A stretch of DNA of 64,000 nucleotides from Gemmiger gallinarum (lineage in GTDB: Bacteria > Bacillota > Clostridia > Oscillospirales > Ruminococcaceae). Within the stretch, counting starts at the first letter, position 1. Each line of letters opens with the position of its first letter. Of this stretch, positions 1 through 8,601 are shown one piece after another. The stretch is from contig NZ_JADCKC010000002.1 of the NCBI RefSeq assembly GCF_014982805.1, positions 737,103 through 801,102 of the forward strand. Reading direction: 5' to 3'. The notes beneath the pieces were generated by a model. That model saw only the letters and a list, made by a program, of their open reading frames with translations, was not told where the DNA came from and did no database searches. The translations under genes and the position numbers were made by a program.

Positions 1-378
1 GGCGGCGGCCACGGCGTTCACCGGGAAGGCGGTGCCCTCGTCGTGGTTGCCGATGGCGGTGACGATGGTGGCGGTCTCGTCGGGGTCAAAGCCCAGCTTG
101 TCCAGAATGCGGAAGGCCATGACGGCGCCGCTCTGGGCGTGGTCCACCCGGTTGACCACATTGCCGATGTCGTGTAGCCAGCCCGCAATGGCGGCCAGCT
201 CGGCGGTGCGCTCGTCCTGGCCCAGCCACAGCAGAATGCGCCGGGCAGTGTCCGCCACCCGGCCCACATGGGCGAAGCTGTGCTCGGTGTAGCCCAGGGC
301 AATGAGGGATTCGTCCGCCTTGCGGATGTAGGCGGCGATCTCGGTGTTCTTGCGGATGCTGTCAAAGGATACGGTCAT
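1..378 (-). CDS. HD-domain phosphohydrolase, C-terminal part outside window
   Basis: The reading frame opens at an ATG at 378, behind a purine-rich stretch, and runs off the left edge, so only the first 126 residues are visible. Two parts of the HD metal site can be read: His in HSFAHVGRV and the His-Asp pair in GWLHDIGN, followed by a further NHDEG motif. HD proteins are metal-dependent phosphohydrolases that act on nucleotides or phosphate esters; the substrate cannot be told from this fragment. The gene lies 51 bases downstream of the GH115 gene on the same strand and is probably co-transcribed with it. Larger open frames on either strand here lack the HD motif and are shadows. Confidence 0.85.
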   Translation of the reverse strand, partial: MTVSFDSIRKNTEIAAYIRKADESLIALGYTEHSFAHVGRVADTARRILLWLGQDERTAELAAIAGWLHDIGNVVNRVDHAQSGAVMAFRILDKLGFDPDETATIVTAIGNHDEGTAFPVNAVAAA

Positions 379-429
379 AAAGTGCTTCCCTTCCCTGTTT
401 GGCGGTTGTGACAGAATGGGGCTGTGGGG

Positions 430-2430
430 TCAGTGCCCGGCCCGGGCGTCGGCCTGCTCCAGAATGGCCAGCAGAGCCTCGTCCCGCATGGCCGAGAGAG
501 GGGCGTCCTTGCCCAGCACCTCCCGCTGCCAGTTGGTGTAGTCGGGGCCGTCCCCTGCCGCCCGGGGCAGAGCGGTGAGTCCCCGCAGCACCCAGACGGT
601 CTTGGCCAGGTCGGTCTGGGTCTCCTCCTGCCGGTAGAAGTTTGCCCAGCGTCCGTGGGCAAAATCCCTCACCACACGGCGGGCGGCCTCAAAGCCTGCG
701 GCGGACAGACCCACCTTGCGGTAGCAGGCCCGGTAGTCCCCGGCGTTCCACAGCTGCCAGCCGTCGCACAGGTCCACCACCGCCTTGAGACAGTAGCGGT
801 AGAGCCGTACCTGGCCCAGCACCGTGTCCGCCCACAGCCGGGTAGTGGGACGGGCGGCGTACTCGCAGCCCGAGAGCAGCGTGTCGAAACCGGGCACGGC
901 GTCGGCGCAGACTCCACGCAGCCAGGCCAGCTGCTCGGCAAAGGACTGGTCCCCTGCCGCCCAGCGCAGCTCCGGCAGCGAACTCCTGGTCCGGCCGGAC
1001 AGCCAGGCGGTGGCCACCGCCCGGGCGGAGCAGGCCATGAGCTGTTCCCCCGCCCGCTGGTCGGGCCAGGGACCGAAGGCGGCGGTGGACTGGAACCAGG
1101 ATTTCAGGCAGGTGGCCAGGTCGTCCAGCTGGCGGTCCTGCAGGGCCCAGCCGTCGGGGGCGCGGTAGTAGGTGCGCAGATACCCTGCCCGGTGGGCGTC
1201 CAGGTTGGCGTCCACATTGCGCCACAGGGCCGCCAGCACGTCCAGAGGATAGACATGGGGCTTGACGCTCCCCGCACAGATGAGCCACATGGCCCGGGCG
1301 CCCTTCTCGAAGGCATCGCACAGTTCCCGGGCGGCCAGCTCCATGGCGGCAGGGCGCATGGTCAGGCAGTTGCCCGACTGGCCGTCGCTGCAGGCCGCAT
1401 GGAAAAAGACGCCGCCCCGTCCCCCGGTGGGCTGGTCGGGAAGCACCGGCGTACGGGAATCCCGGCTGCCCTCCCGGGGGCTGACAAACTTGCCGTAGCC
1501 GTTGTCCGGCCAGATGCGGATGACATCCTGGGGCAGATCCAGCACGCCGGCCCGTTCCAGCGCCGCCGTCTCGTCGTCCAGAAGGCAGACGGGGGCGCTG
1601 GGCAGCTCGGCACGGACAGCGTCGTACTGGGCACGGAGCACCCGGCCGATCTGCTGTCCCTGACGGACCAGAGTGGCGGCGGCCAGCTCCCGCCGGTCGA
1701 AAATTTCGCCGCCCTGGGCGGGCAGGCCCAGACGCCAGATGATTTTCTCGTGCTTGCGCCTGGAGACGGCGTCCGCCCACAGACGGGCGTAGGCGTCGGC
1801 ACTCTCGGCATAGAGGGGGGACTTGCCCGGCACCGCCCGGTCAAAGGGGGCGGCGTCCAGAGGGCAGGGCCCGCACTGCATCCGCCACAGACCCATGGCG
1901 CCGGCCAGAGCGGCGGGCTTGCCCTGGGGCAGCGAGACAAAGTTGCCGCCGCAGCGCAGCAGGGCCTCAAAGGCCATCTCCCAGCCCAGGTCGGGGGAGG
2001 CCGGGGTGTTCCAGCCCTGCAGCAGCTGGCCGCCGTCGAAGTTCCAGCCCCGCAGGGCCACCGACGCCGGTTTGCTCAGATAGTGCTCGGTGGTGACGGC
2101 GGCCAGTTCCTTGCGCTCAAACTGCTGGTCGTTCCAGAACCAGAAGGGCGTCACTCCCAGGGCCGAACGGCTCAGGTGAAGCAGGGCATAAATGGCCGCC
2201 AGATCGTCGGCGGCACGGATGATCATGGATTCGCTGCTCTGCAGGTCGATGGAGAACTGCTCAGGCGCCAGGTCCCGGGCCAGACAGAGCTGGATGCGGC
2301 CCGAAGGGATCAGGTCGCCCTCGTTGAGGGTCATCTCCAAATCCCGCCGAAAGCGGGTGATCCCCCGGCGCAGGGGTTCGCTGGACCACTGGGACGAGAT
2401 GGCCACACCCCGTGTCAAAAGAAATTCCAT
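430..2430 (-). CDS. GH115-family glycosidase (alpha-glucuronidase type)
   Basis: This 666-residue protein has the GH115 signature IYALLHLSRSALGVTPFWFW near residues 80-100, where family members place a Gly-Val-x-Pro-x-x-Phe-Trp segment beside the active-site barrel. GH115 enzymes remove (4-O-methyl-)glucuronic acid side chains from glucuronoxylan. No signal peptide is visible at the N-terminus (MEFLLTRGVAIS), so it probably acts in the cytoplasm on imported oligosaccharides. Known GH115 proteins are often 800-1000 residues with an extra C-terminal domain, so this one appears to lack it. The start at 2430 follows a GGGAGATGAGAAAG ribosome binding site. It lies just upstream of the HD-domain gene. 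Family assignment is fairly sure; the substrate is inferred. Confidence 0.8.
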   Translation of the reverse strand: MEFLLTRGVAISSQWSSEPLRRGITRFRRDLEMTLNEGDLIPSGRIQLCLARDLAPEQFSIDLQSSESMIIRAADDLAAIYALLHLSRSALGVTPFWFWNDQQFERKELAAVTTEHYLSKPASVALRGWNFDGGQLLQGWNTPASPDLGWEMAFEALLRCGGNFVSLPQGKPAALAGAMGLWRMQCGPCPLDAAPFDRAVPGKSPLYAESADAYARLWADAVSRRKHEKIIWRLGLPAQGGEIFDRRELAAATLVRQGQQIGRVLRAQYDAVRAELPSAPVCLLDDETAALERAGVLDLPQDVIRIWPDNGYGKFVSPREGSRDSRTPVLPDQPTGGRGGVFFHAACSDGQSGNCLTMRPAAMELAARELCDAFEKGARAMWLICAGSVKPHVYPLDVLAALWRNVDANLDAHRAGYLRTYYRAPDGWALQDRQLDDLATCLKSWFQSTAAFGPWPDQRAGEQLMACSARAVATAWLSGRTRSSLPELRWAAGDQSFAEQLAWLRGVCADAVPGFDTLLSGCEYAARPTTRLWADTVLGQVRLYRYCLKAVVDLCDGWQLWNAGDYRACYRKVGLSAAGFEAARRVVRDFAHGRWANFYRQEETQTDLAKTVWVLRGLTALPRAAGDGPDYTNWQREVLGKDAPLSAMRDEALLAILEQADARAGH

Positions 2431-2730
2431 ACTTTCTCATCTCCCGGAAAAGACAGCGCCGCCGGCTGCGGCAGAGCGCCGGAACCCTGCAGGGCAAGGG
2501 GCATACCACAGGGAAATCTCCCGGAAAGAGTTCCGGGAGAAAGGCATACCCGCCGTGCAGGGGAAAATTCTGATACCAATATACCACGCCGCCGCCCTCC
2601 CGCGCCACCCGCACCCATTTTCTGCCACGAGTTTTGTCGAAAACTTACAAAAAACAGGAATGGGTTTTGACAGGGTGGTTGTTCTATGGGGAGGGGCAGG
2701 TTTGTTTTGGGTTAGTCGGATTAGGGGGGG

Positions 2731-2876
2731 ACGGGCGGCTTTTTACAGGCCCGGTTTATTTGAGATTTTTATTAGGTAACCCGTTGTGTAGTTTAGGTAC
2801 GACGCTTCGGGCAGACATTTCCTGTCGGGAGACTGCCGCTTTTTGTGCGGTCAAAAAGCGGCGGAAAAACCCGCCG
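2731..2876 (+). repeat. intergenic repeat module L, copy 1
   Basis: The module begins ACGGGCGG, contains GGTACGACGCTTCGGG, and ends in a near-palindrome GCCGCTTTTT...AAAAAGCGGC followed by GGAAAAACCCGCC. By eye it matches 16907-17051 at roughly nine in ten positions in the same orientation, and 3458-3602 in inverted orientation. With 3458-3602 it forms long terminal inverted repeats of an 870-base unit. Confidence 0.85.
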
Positions 2877-3186
2877 CCGGTTTCGAGGCGGCGGCCGCAC
2901 GACTTGGGGGCTGCCCGCCCCCAAGACCCCCAAAGAGGAGGTCGAAGGCGATTTTTCCTAAAAATGAACACAGTACATTTTCTTAACGGAAAAACCGCCT
3001 TCTCCATCTCTGAAACGCTGCGGCGTTGGGGATGTGAGGGAAAACGGGTGGCTGAAAAGCAATGGGCCGTCCGGTGAAAGCACCGTGGAGGCTTTGTACT
3101 GGCCGAAACTTAGAAGTGGTCTTGGATGCGGTATAGAGAGCTCTCCCCCAGGCACCCTGCAAGAGCCTATGTCTGTATAGATGAGG

Positions 3187-3452
3187 AAAAGCCTTTCTCT
3201 CAGGCGTCAGTCTGGAGGAATCACGCCCCCAAAATGAAAACGACTGACTTCCCCCAGGCGGCGGTCTGCGGGAGCGGGCCGCCGCACAAATATGGGAGGC
3301 CGGGTGAGCTCTTATCTTGTGATGCACGGGGCACGACCCATAGACCGGTTATCTCAAGTTGCAGGAGGCAATTCTCGGCGCGACCCACATCTTGCTCCGG
3401 GGTTTCTTAAGGGGCCCGCAGGCCCCTTAAGCCGTGCCCCCCGCCTCGGAAC
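3187..3452 (+). repeat. intergenic repeat module M, copy 1
   Basis: This 266-base block is matched in reverse complement by 17243-17505. It includes CACGGGGCACGACCCATAGA and a 24-base palindrome at 3407-3430 (arms TTAAGGGGCC, loop CGCA). It lies between inverted copies of module L here. The second locus carries it in the opposite orientation relative to L. Confidence 0.85.
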
Positions 3453-3457
3453 TAGGG

Positions 3458-3602
3458 GCGGGTTTTTCCGCCGCTTTTTGACCGGTCAAAAAGCGGCAGT
3501 CTGCTGTTATTTGCCGTTTGTCCGAAGCGTTGTACCTCAACCATATAACGGGTTACCAAATAAAAACTTTTAATAAAGTCGGGCCTTCCACCCGCCGCCC
3601 GT
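3458..3602 (-). repeat. intergenic repeat module L, inverted copy
   Basis: This is a reverse-complement relative of 2731-2876. It contains the perfect 28-base palindrome whose arms are GCCGCTTTTTGA and TCAAAAAGCGGC around CCGG, and then GGTTACC and GGGCGGCGGG read backwards. It is more diverged than the copy at 16907-17051. It closes the element that begins at 2731. Confidence 0.8.
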
Positions 3603-3699
3603 TCCCCAAAAACACGAAAAGCCTTACATCCACAACTGCCCCAAAGCCACAACAGCCTAAAAACTTCAAAGCCAAACAAGCCCCCAAACCCCCGCAAAA

Positions 3700-3742
3700 C
3701 CCAAAACGGGCGCGCCGCAGAGGTTTCCCCCGCGGCGCGCCC
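3700..3742 (-). terminator. rho-independent terminator of the LtaS-like/patatin operon
   Basis: Perfect 11-base arms (GGGCGCGCCGC and GCGGCGCGCCC, 3708-3742) form a hairpin. Read on the minus strand it is followed by GTTTTGGGTTTT. It lies about 170 bases past the patatin stop codon. Confidence 0.75.
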
Positions 3743-3910
3743 GCCGATCATGGTAAACGGAAAGATCTTCCCCGCCGCATGGCAGCATGGCAAAGGCCAT
3801 CGCCGCCGAGGAGGCGTACTGCGGGCAACGAACCGCAAATTGCGGGAAAGACCGATCGTCCGCCCGATATTGTAGCACACAGCGGACAAAAGCGCAAGCT
3901 GTGGCCGTTT

Positions 3911-4765
3911 TTACTTTGCGCAGAACCGCCGCAGCTCGCCCAGACGGGAAAGGGTATCCGCCCGGCCCAGCTCATACAGTTCCCGCAGCTTTTTCACGCT
4001 GTGCTCGGTGCGGGAGACTTCCAGGTCCACGCTGGGCCGCAGCACAAAGACATCGCCGTCGGCCACACCCTGTTCCACAGCGGCCAGCTCGGCGTTGTAG
4101 ACCTCATGGCGGTGGGCCATGGCATTCACAAATTCGGGATAGTCGTGATACATCATCTTGAAAGGCAGAATGGCCGCCGGTTTTTTGCGGTATCCCGCCG
4201 CCCGGGTCAGCACCACAATGTTCTTGCGGTAGCCCATCCGGCGGAAGGCCCCCAGGGGAATGCTGTCCGCCACGCCGCCGTCCAGCAGTTTTTTGCCCCC
4301 TACCTCCACAATGCGGGAGACCAACGGCATGGAGGCTCCCGCCCGCAGGTATTCCATGTTATCCCCTTTCCGCATGGAGTCGCAGCGGATGTACTCCGCC
4401 TTGCCCGTCTCCACGTTGGTGCAGGTCACATAGAAGGGCACCCCCGACGCCTGAAAGGCATCGTCGTCAAAGGGGTCCAGCTCCCAGGGAATGTCATGGT
4501 AGCAGAATTGCTTGTCCACAATATCCCCCGTGGTCAAAAGGGGGTAGAGTCCCATGAACCTCTTGTCGCTGCGGTACTTCTCATAATACCGGATGCTGCG
4601 CCCGTGCTGGCCCGACAGATAGGACACTCCGTGTACCGTCCCGGCGGATACGCCGATGACGCCGTCCACATGAATGCCCGATTCCAGAAAGGCATCCAGC
4701 ACGCCTGCGGTGTACAAGCCCCGCATGGCGCCGCCCTCCAGCACAAGACCGAGTTTTTGCTCCAT
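3911..4765 (-). CDS. patatin-like phospholipase
   Basis: This 284-residue patatin-like acyl hydrolase acts by a Ser-Asp dyad. Motifs read in order: the oxyanion-hole GGAMRG near residue 11, the nucleophile elbow GVSAG near residue 40, and the DGGVADSIP segment that supplies the catalytic Asp near residue 160. The start chosen is the ATG at 4765, because MEQKLGLVLEGGAMRG is the usual patatin N-terminus; the much longer upstream open frame runs into the preceding gene. No signal peptide is seen, so it is probably cytoplasmic or peripheral to the membrane. It follows the LtaS-like gene by 29 bases, which suggests a shared role in lipid or envelope metabolism. The lipid substrate is unknown. Confidence 0.9.
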   Translation of the reverse strand: MEQKLGLVLEGGAMRGLYTAGVLDAFLESGIHVDGVIGVSAGTVHGVSYLSGQHGRSIRYYEKYRSDKRFMGLYPLLTTGDIVDKQFCYHDIPWELDPFDDDAFQASGVPFYVTCTNVETGKAEYIRCDSMRKGDNMEYLRAGASMPLVSRIVEVGGKKLLDGGVADSIPLGAFRRMGYRKNIVVLTRAAGYRKKPAAILPFKMMYHDYPEFVNAMAHRHEVYNAELAAVEQGVADGDVFVLRPSVDLEVSRTEHSVKKLRELYELGRADTLSRLGELRRFCAK

Positions 4766-4794
4766 ATCCTCACACTTTCTTCCCGGTCCGGCAA

Positions 4795-6687
4795 TCAGGC
4801 GGCGGGGGTCAGGGGGGCAAACAGGCTCTGATTCCGGCTGGCCTTGGCCCCGATGTTGTTGTATTCCAGATAGAAATATCCGCTCATCCAGGCATCGTTT
4901 TCGGCGTTCTCGCCGTAGGTGCGGGTGGTGCCGTCGGCGGCCATGTAATCGTTGCCCGCCGTCTGGACGGGGACATCCTGCTTCATGGCCAGCAGATACT
5001 GATAGAAGGGCGACAGGGGCAGCTCCGCCTGCTCCACCAGGGTGGGAGCCAGGTCGCACAGGTCCATGCGGTTGAGGGCGTCGTTCTCGTTCACATAGCC
5101 CGCGTTCTCCAGCGGATAGTTGGCCCAGATGAAGTACGGCGTGCTGCGCTCCAGCAGCTGCCGGTCGTTTTCGGGGATGCTCTGGTCGGCAATGTGGTCG
5201 ATGAAGCTGGGGGCGTGGTCGCCGGCCAGGGCCACGATCACCTTGCGGCCGCTCTCCTCATAGACCTTGGTGAAGTAGTCGCACAGTTCGCCGATGGCCT
5301 GGTCGCTCATGTACATGCAGGACAGATACTCGTCCACCTCGTCGTCGTACTCGCCGTAGTCGGTGGCCGCATGGACCAGATCCAGGGAGGCGTCGTTCAT
5401 GTCGTAGTCGCCGTGGCTCTGGATGGACACCAGGAAGCCGAACCGGGGCTGATCCTCCGGCATGGCCTCATACAGGGCCGCAAAGTCCTTGTAGGTGGCC
5501 GAGTCGGTCTGGTAGGGACGGTTACCGTAGTACTCCTGGGTGGGGAAATCCTCCTGGAAGTGGGTCTCGTCAAAGCCCAGGGCCAGCCAGGCGGAATCCC
5601 GGCGATAGTTGGAGTTGGTGTAGGGATGGGCTGCCATGGTGGCGTAGCCCAGGTCCTCCAGATAGCTCACCAGGCTGTTGGCGTTGTGCAGGTTGAGCCA
5701 GTTGAAGGGAGTGATGCTGGGCATGAGCATCAGGGAATTGGAGGTCAGCATCTCATACTCGCTGGAGTTGGTACCGCCGCCCACATGGGGGCTGACGGTG
5801 TGGCCCAGAATGCTGTTGGGCAGGTTTTTGATGGTGGACATGTACTCCACGTCGGTTTGCAGGTCGGTGACGAGAGAGGGATCATAGAAGCTCTCGGACA
5901 GAATCAGGATGACGTCGGGGTACTCGTCGGCATCCACCTCGGGGGCAGTGCGCTGGTAATCCTGGCCCAGGGCGGCAGCCTCCGCCGCGGCGTCGTTGGA
6001 GTAGCCGTCGGGCATGAGGATGGGGTCCACCAGCAGAGACGCCGCCTCAATGGTGCCGGCCAGATAGCCGTACTTGTAGTAGGTCTCCTGCCAGGCCCAG
6101 CCGTAGGTGGCCTTGGGCTTGATGGGCGCCGGGCTGAAGTAGCCGATGTAGAGGATCAGCGCCGCGCAGACCAGGCTGGCGGCATAGCGGATGCCCCGGC
6201 GTTTCCAGCTGATTTTTACGCCCTTGCGGGGGTGCACCAGCCATGCCTGCAAAGCGGCCATGGCCAGCACCGGCAGATACAGCAGCGCCAGGGTAATGAC
6301 GGTCTGGTTGATACGCAGGGTGTAGCTGCCCATGACCTCCGCCGCCGTGCCGATGTTGAGCACATCCTGGGGCATAAGGGCGGAACCGTGAAGGTCCCGG
6401 GTGTAGTAGTTGGCGATGGACAGCACGGTGAAGATCGCCCCGGCAATGCCGGTGGCCCGGGACCACTTGCCCAGCAGGGCGAAGAGCACCAGCGTCAGGC
6501 AAAAGGCGGTGAGGGCGTTGAGAGGGGCGAACACCGGCCACTGCCCGGCCATGTAGTCGGCGGTGACGCCGTCGGACAGTTCCAGCTGATACCGGGCAAT
6601 GAAGGCCGCTGCCAGCGCAAGCAGGCAGGGCAGCACGGTCTGCAGCCAGAAGGTGCGGTCAAGAATGCGGGTTTTGAGCGTTTGCAT
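4795..6687 (-). CDS. LtaS-like sulfatase-superfamily membrane phosphoglycerol transferase
   Basis: The 630-residue protein starts with about five transmembrane segments (residues 10-190), followed by an extracellular alkaline-phosphatase/sulfatase fold. The metal-binding entry motif VILILSESFYDP lies near residue 250. The segment GGGTNSSEYEML near residue 300 holds the likely Thr nucleophile, and AGDHAPSF near residue 500 supplies Asp/His metal ligands. LtaS-type enzymes transfer glycerol-phosphate from phosphatidylglycerol to make lipoteichoic acid or related polymers; the exact polymer is inferred. The ATG at 6687 follows AGAGGAAAC. A strong promoter and a leader hairpin lie upstream (6770-6833), and the patatin gene follows. 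Confidence 0.88.
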   Translation of the reverse strand: MQTLKTRILDRTFWLQTVLPCLLALAAAFIARYQLELSDGVTADYMAGQWPVFAPLNALTAFCLTLVLFALLGKWSRATGIAGAIFTVLSIANYYTRDLHGSALMPQDVLNIGTAAEVMGSYTLRINQTVITLALLYLPVLAMAALQAWLVHPRKGVKISWKRRGIRYAASLVCAALILYIGYFSPAPIKPKATYGWAWQETYYKYGYLAGTIEAASLLVDPILMPDGYSNDAAAEAAALGQDYQRTAPEVDADEYPDVILILSESFYDPSLVTDLQTDVEYMSTIKNLPNSILGHTVSPHVGGGTNSSEYEMLTSNSLMLMPSITPFNWLNLHNANSLVSYLEDLGYATMAAHPYTNSNYRRDSAWLALGFDETHFQEDFPTQEYYGNRPYQTDSATYKDFAALYEAMPEDQPRFGFLVSIQSHGDYDMNDASLDLVHAATDYGEYDDEVDEYLSCMYMSDQAIGELCDYFTKVYEESGRKVIVALAGDHAPSFIDHIADQSIPENDRQLLERSTPYFIWANYPLENAGYVNENDALNRMDLCDLAPTLVEQAELPLSPFYQYLLAMKQDVPVQTAGNDYMAADGTTRTYGENAENDAWMSGYFYLEYNNIGAKASRNQSLFAPLTPAA

Positions 6688-6769
6688 GGATGTTTCCTCT
6701 TACTGTGGATGGGTGCCGCGCCCGGTCATACTGGCCAAAGCGACACATGTAAAATTGTGTAATGCGTAC

Positions 6770-6799
6770 AAAAAAGAGGCGTTCGCGGCAGCGAACACC
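6770..6799 (-). promoter_or_regulatory. leader hairpin with U-tract ahead of the LtaS-like gene
   Basis: On the minus strand GGTGTTCGC, loop TGCC, GCGAACGCC forms a nine-pair stem (one G-U), followed at once by TCTTTTTTG. It lies right at the predicted transcription start of the promoter at 6805-6833. It could be an attenuator or a 5' stabilising stem. Confidence 0.6.
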
Positions 6800-6804
6800 T
6801 TTCT

Positions 6805-6833
6805 ATTATAGCACGATGTGTCGAATTCGTAAA
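6805..6833 (-). promoter_or_regulatory. promoter of the LtaS-like/patatin operon
   Basis: Read on the minus strand, TTTACG (6828-6833) and a perfect TATAAT (6805-6810) are 17 bases apart, a good housekeeping sigma-factor promoter. It faces the LtaS-like gene with a leader of about 110 bases. Confidence 0.75.
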
Positions 6834-6848
6834 GAAACAGTATGTGAA

Positions 6849-6893
6849 AAAACCGGCGCAGCAGCGGCAAAATCTGCCTGCCGGGCCGGTTTT
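6849..6893. terminator. probable bidirectional terminator, mainly for the MATE gene
   Basis: Arms AAAACCGGC and GCCGGTTTT enclose a smaller inner stem. On the minus strand the hairpin ends in a short T stretch. It lies about 90 bases past the end of the MATE gene, ahead of the LtaS promoter. Confidence 0.6.
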
Positions 6894-6984
6894 CGGGCTT
6901 GGAAAGGAAGTTTTTGTAAGGAAATTGTAAATCCCATCCCCTCTTCCCTGTCCGGCGGCGGGACGGGACAGGGCGAACAGCAGG

Positions 6985-8370
6985 TCAGTCCTCCCGGAAC
7001 AGCTGCTCCGCGGCGTGGAACTCCCGGCGGGCCAGCTGGGGCTCAAACACCAGGACAAAGACGGTGCCGCTGACGCAGGCTGAAATAACGTCGGCCAGAG
7101 GTTCGGCGTAAAAGGCGGCCCGGGCTCCGAAAAAGGCGGGCAGGGCCAGGGTCAGCAGCACAAAGCCCGCCTTGCGGAAGAGGGAGAGGGCCAGGGAGGT
7201 GCGGGTGCGGGCCAGAGCAGTGAGGCCGTCCACCCGGGCGTACTGGACGGCCAGGGGGATGATGCCCAGGGTAAAGACCCGCAGTCCCCAGGCGGACAGT
7301 TCCAGCAGGGAGGCGTCGGAGGTGAAGATGCGGACGATCTGCCCCGCCAGCAGCTGGAACACCACGAACATGATGACGGTAAAGCCCAGACACATGCGCA
7401 GCACGCAGCGGGCGGCCTGACGGACCCGGTCGCTGCGGCAGGCGCCGTAGTTGTAGCTGAGGATGGCCTGGGTGCCGCTGCTGATGCCCAGCATGGGCCC
7501 GGTGATGAGAGCCATGCAGCTCTGGACGATGGTGGCGCAGGCAATGAGGGCGTCCCCCTGCTCAGGGCCGCCGTAGTACTGGAGGACGGCATTCATGGCG
7601 ATGAGGATGATGCTGTCAGTGGCCAGAATGAGGAAAGGCGGGAAGCCCATGCCCGCCACCCGGAACATGAGGGGGAAGTCCGGGCGGCACAGGCCGATGC
7701 GGATGGGCGGCTTGCAGAAGAGGAACCAGGCGGTAAAGGCGCAGCTGAGAAACTGGGAGAGGACGGTGGCCGCGGCGGCGCCCGCCACCCCCATGTTCAG
7801 GGCGAAGATGAACACCGGGTCCAGGATGATGTTGGCCACGGCGCCGATGAGGACGGCGGCCATGCCCACGGTGCTGTAGCCCTGACAGGTGATGAAGTAG
7901 TTGAGGCCCACCGCCATGAGGGCAAAGAAGGTGCCGGCGGTGTAGATGGTCAGATAGGTGTCGGCATAAGGAAAGGTGGCGTCGCTGGCGCCGAAGCAGC
8001 GCAGCAGCGGTTCCCGGCAGATCAGGAACCCGGCGGTGAGCAGAGCGGACAGCCCCACCAGCATAAGAAAGCAGTTGGCCAGCACCTTGCGGGCGGTGGC
8101 GTTGTTGCCCTCTCCCATGCGGATGGCCATGAGGATGGAGCCGCCCAGTCCCACCAGGGTGCCGAAGCTGCTGAGCAGGGTGACGATGGGCCCGCAGACC
8201 CCCACGCCTGCCAGGGCCAGGTCCCCCACCCCGGGAATATTGCCGATGTAGACGCGGTCAATGAGGCTGTAGAGCACGTTGACGAACTGGGCGATCATGG
8301 CGGGCACCGCCAGACCCAGCACCAATTTAGGTACCGACCCCTTACCCAGATCCTGCCGGCTGCTTTTCAT
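6985..8370 (-). CDS. MATE-family multidrug/cation antiporter
   Basis: This 461-residue protein is almost wholly hydrophobic with about twelve membrane spans arranged as two similar halves, the usual MATE length. MATE hallmarks include VPAMIAQFVNVLYSLIDRVYIG in the first helix and GISSGTQAILSYNYGA at the start of the second half. MATE proteins export organic cations or drugs using Na+ or H+ gradients. The ATG at 8370 (MKSSRQDLGKG) is chosen because AAAAGGAG lies nine bases upstream; the longer frame through a T-rich promoter region is not coding. It is a monocistron between two terminators. A second MATE gene at 32146-33546 has the same architecture. Substrate unknown. Confidence 0.92.
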   Translation of the reverse strand: MKSSRQDLGKGSVPKLVLGLAVPAMIAQFVNVLYSLIDRVYIGNIPGVGDLALAGVGVCGPIVTLLSSFGTLVGLGGSILMAIRMGEGNNATARKVLANCFLMLVGLSALLTAGFLICREPLLRCFGASDATFPYADTYLTIYTAGTFFALMAVGLNYFITCQGYSTVGMAAVLIGAVANIILDPVFIFALNMGVAGAAAATVLSQFLSCAFTAWFLFCKPPIRIGLCRPDFPLMFRVAGMGFPPFLILATDSIILIAMNAVLQYYGGPEQGDALIACATIVQSCMALITGPMLGISSGTQAILSYNYGACRSDRVRQAARCVLRMCLGFTVIMFVVFQLLAGQIVRIFTSDASLLELSAWGLRVFTLGIIPLAVQYARVDGLTALARTRTSLALSLFRKAGFVLLTLALPAFFGARAAFYAEPLADVISACVSGTVFVLVFEPQLARREFHAAEQLFRED

Positions 8371-8465
8371 GGCCAAAACTCCTTTTATACTGTACGTATA
8401 GTGAAATATACAAATTGTATAAAACGCGGCGGGCGGGAGGGCTGCCCTCTCCCCTGCGCTGCCGC

Positions 8466-8504
8466 AAAAAGAGCCTGCCGGGACAGGATGGTCCCCGCAG
8501 GCTC
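8466..8504 (-). terminator. rho-independent terminator of the glycerate kinase gene
   Basis: Arms GAGCCTGC and GCAGGCTC (8471-8504) are followed on the minus strand by TTTTTGCGG. It lies about 100 bases past the glycerate kinase stop codon. Confidence 0.8.
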
Positions 8505-8601
8505 GGCGCAAACAGTATAGCACCCGTCCCAAAGGGATGCAACCATCCCCCGGAAGGAAATTTTTGCAAAGGATTCCGGGCATACCCGGCGGCAGAATGC
8601 C

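Larger units (their letters stand above)
2431..3910. other. gene-free stretch built of intergenic repeat modules
   Basis: No convincing gene lies here. The stretch contains two inverted copies of a roughly 145-base module (2731-2876 and 3458-3602) around a 265-base block (3187-3452), all with relatives at 16.9-17.5 kb, plus a terminator for the patatin operon near 3708. Open frames exist on both strands, but they lack ribosome binding sites and recognisable domains, and they cross the repeat boundaries. Confidence 0.75.

Noticed and set aside
424..2670. Long plus-strand open frame opposite the GH115 gene
   Set aside because: It lacks any domain, has Gly/Gln/Val-rich antisense composition and no ribosome binding site, while the minus strand carries the GH115 signature.
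3518..4831. 437-residue plus-strand open frame over the patatin gene
   Set aside because: The patatin catalytic motifs are on the minus strand; this frame starts in the repeat element.
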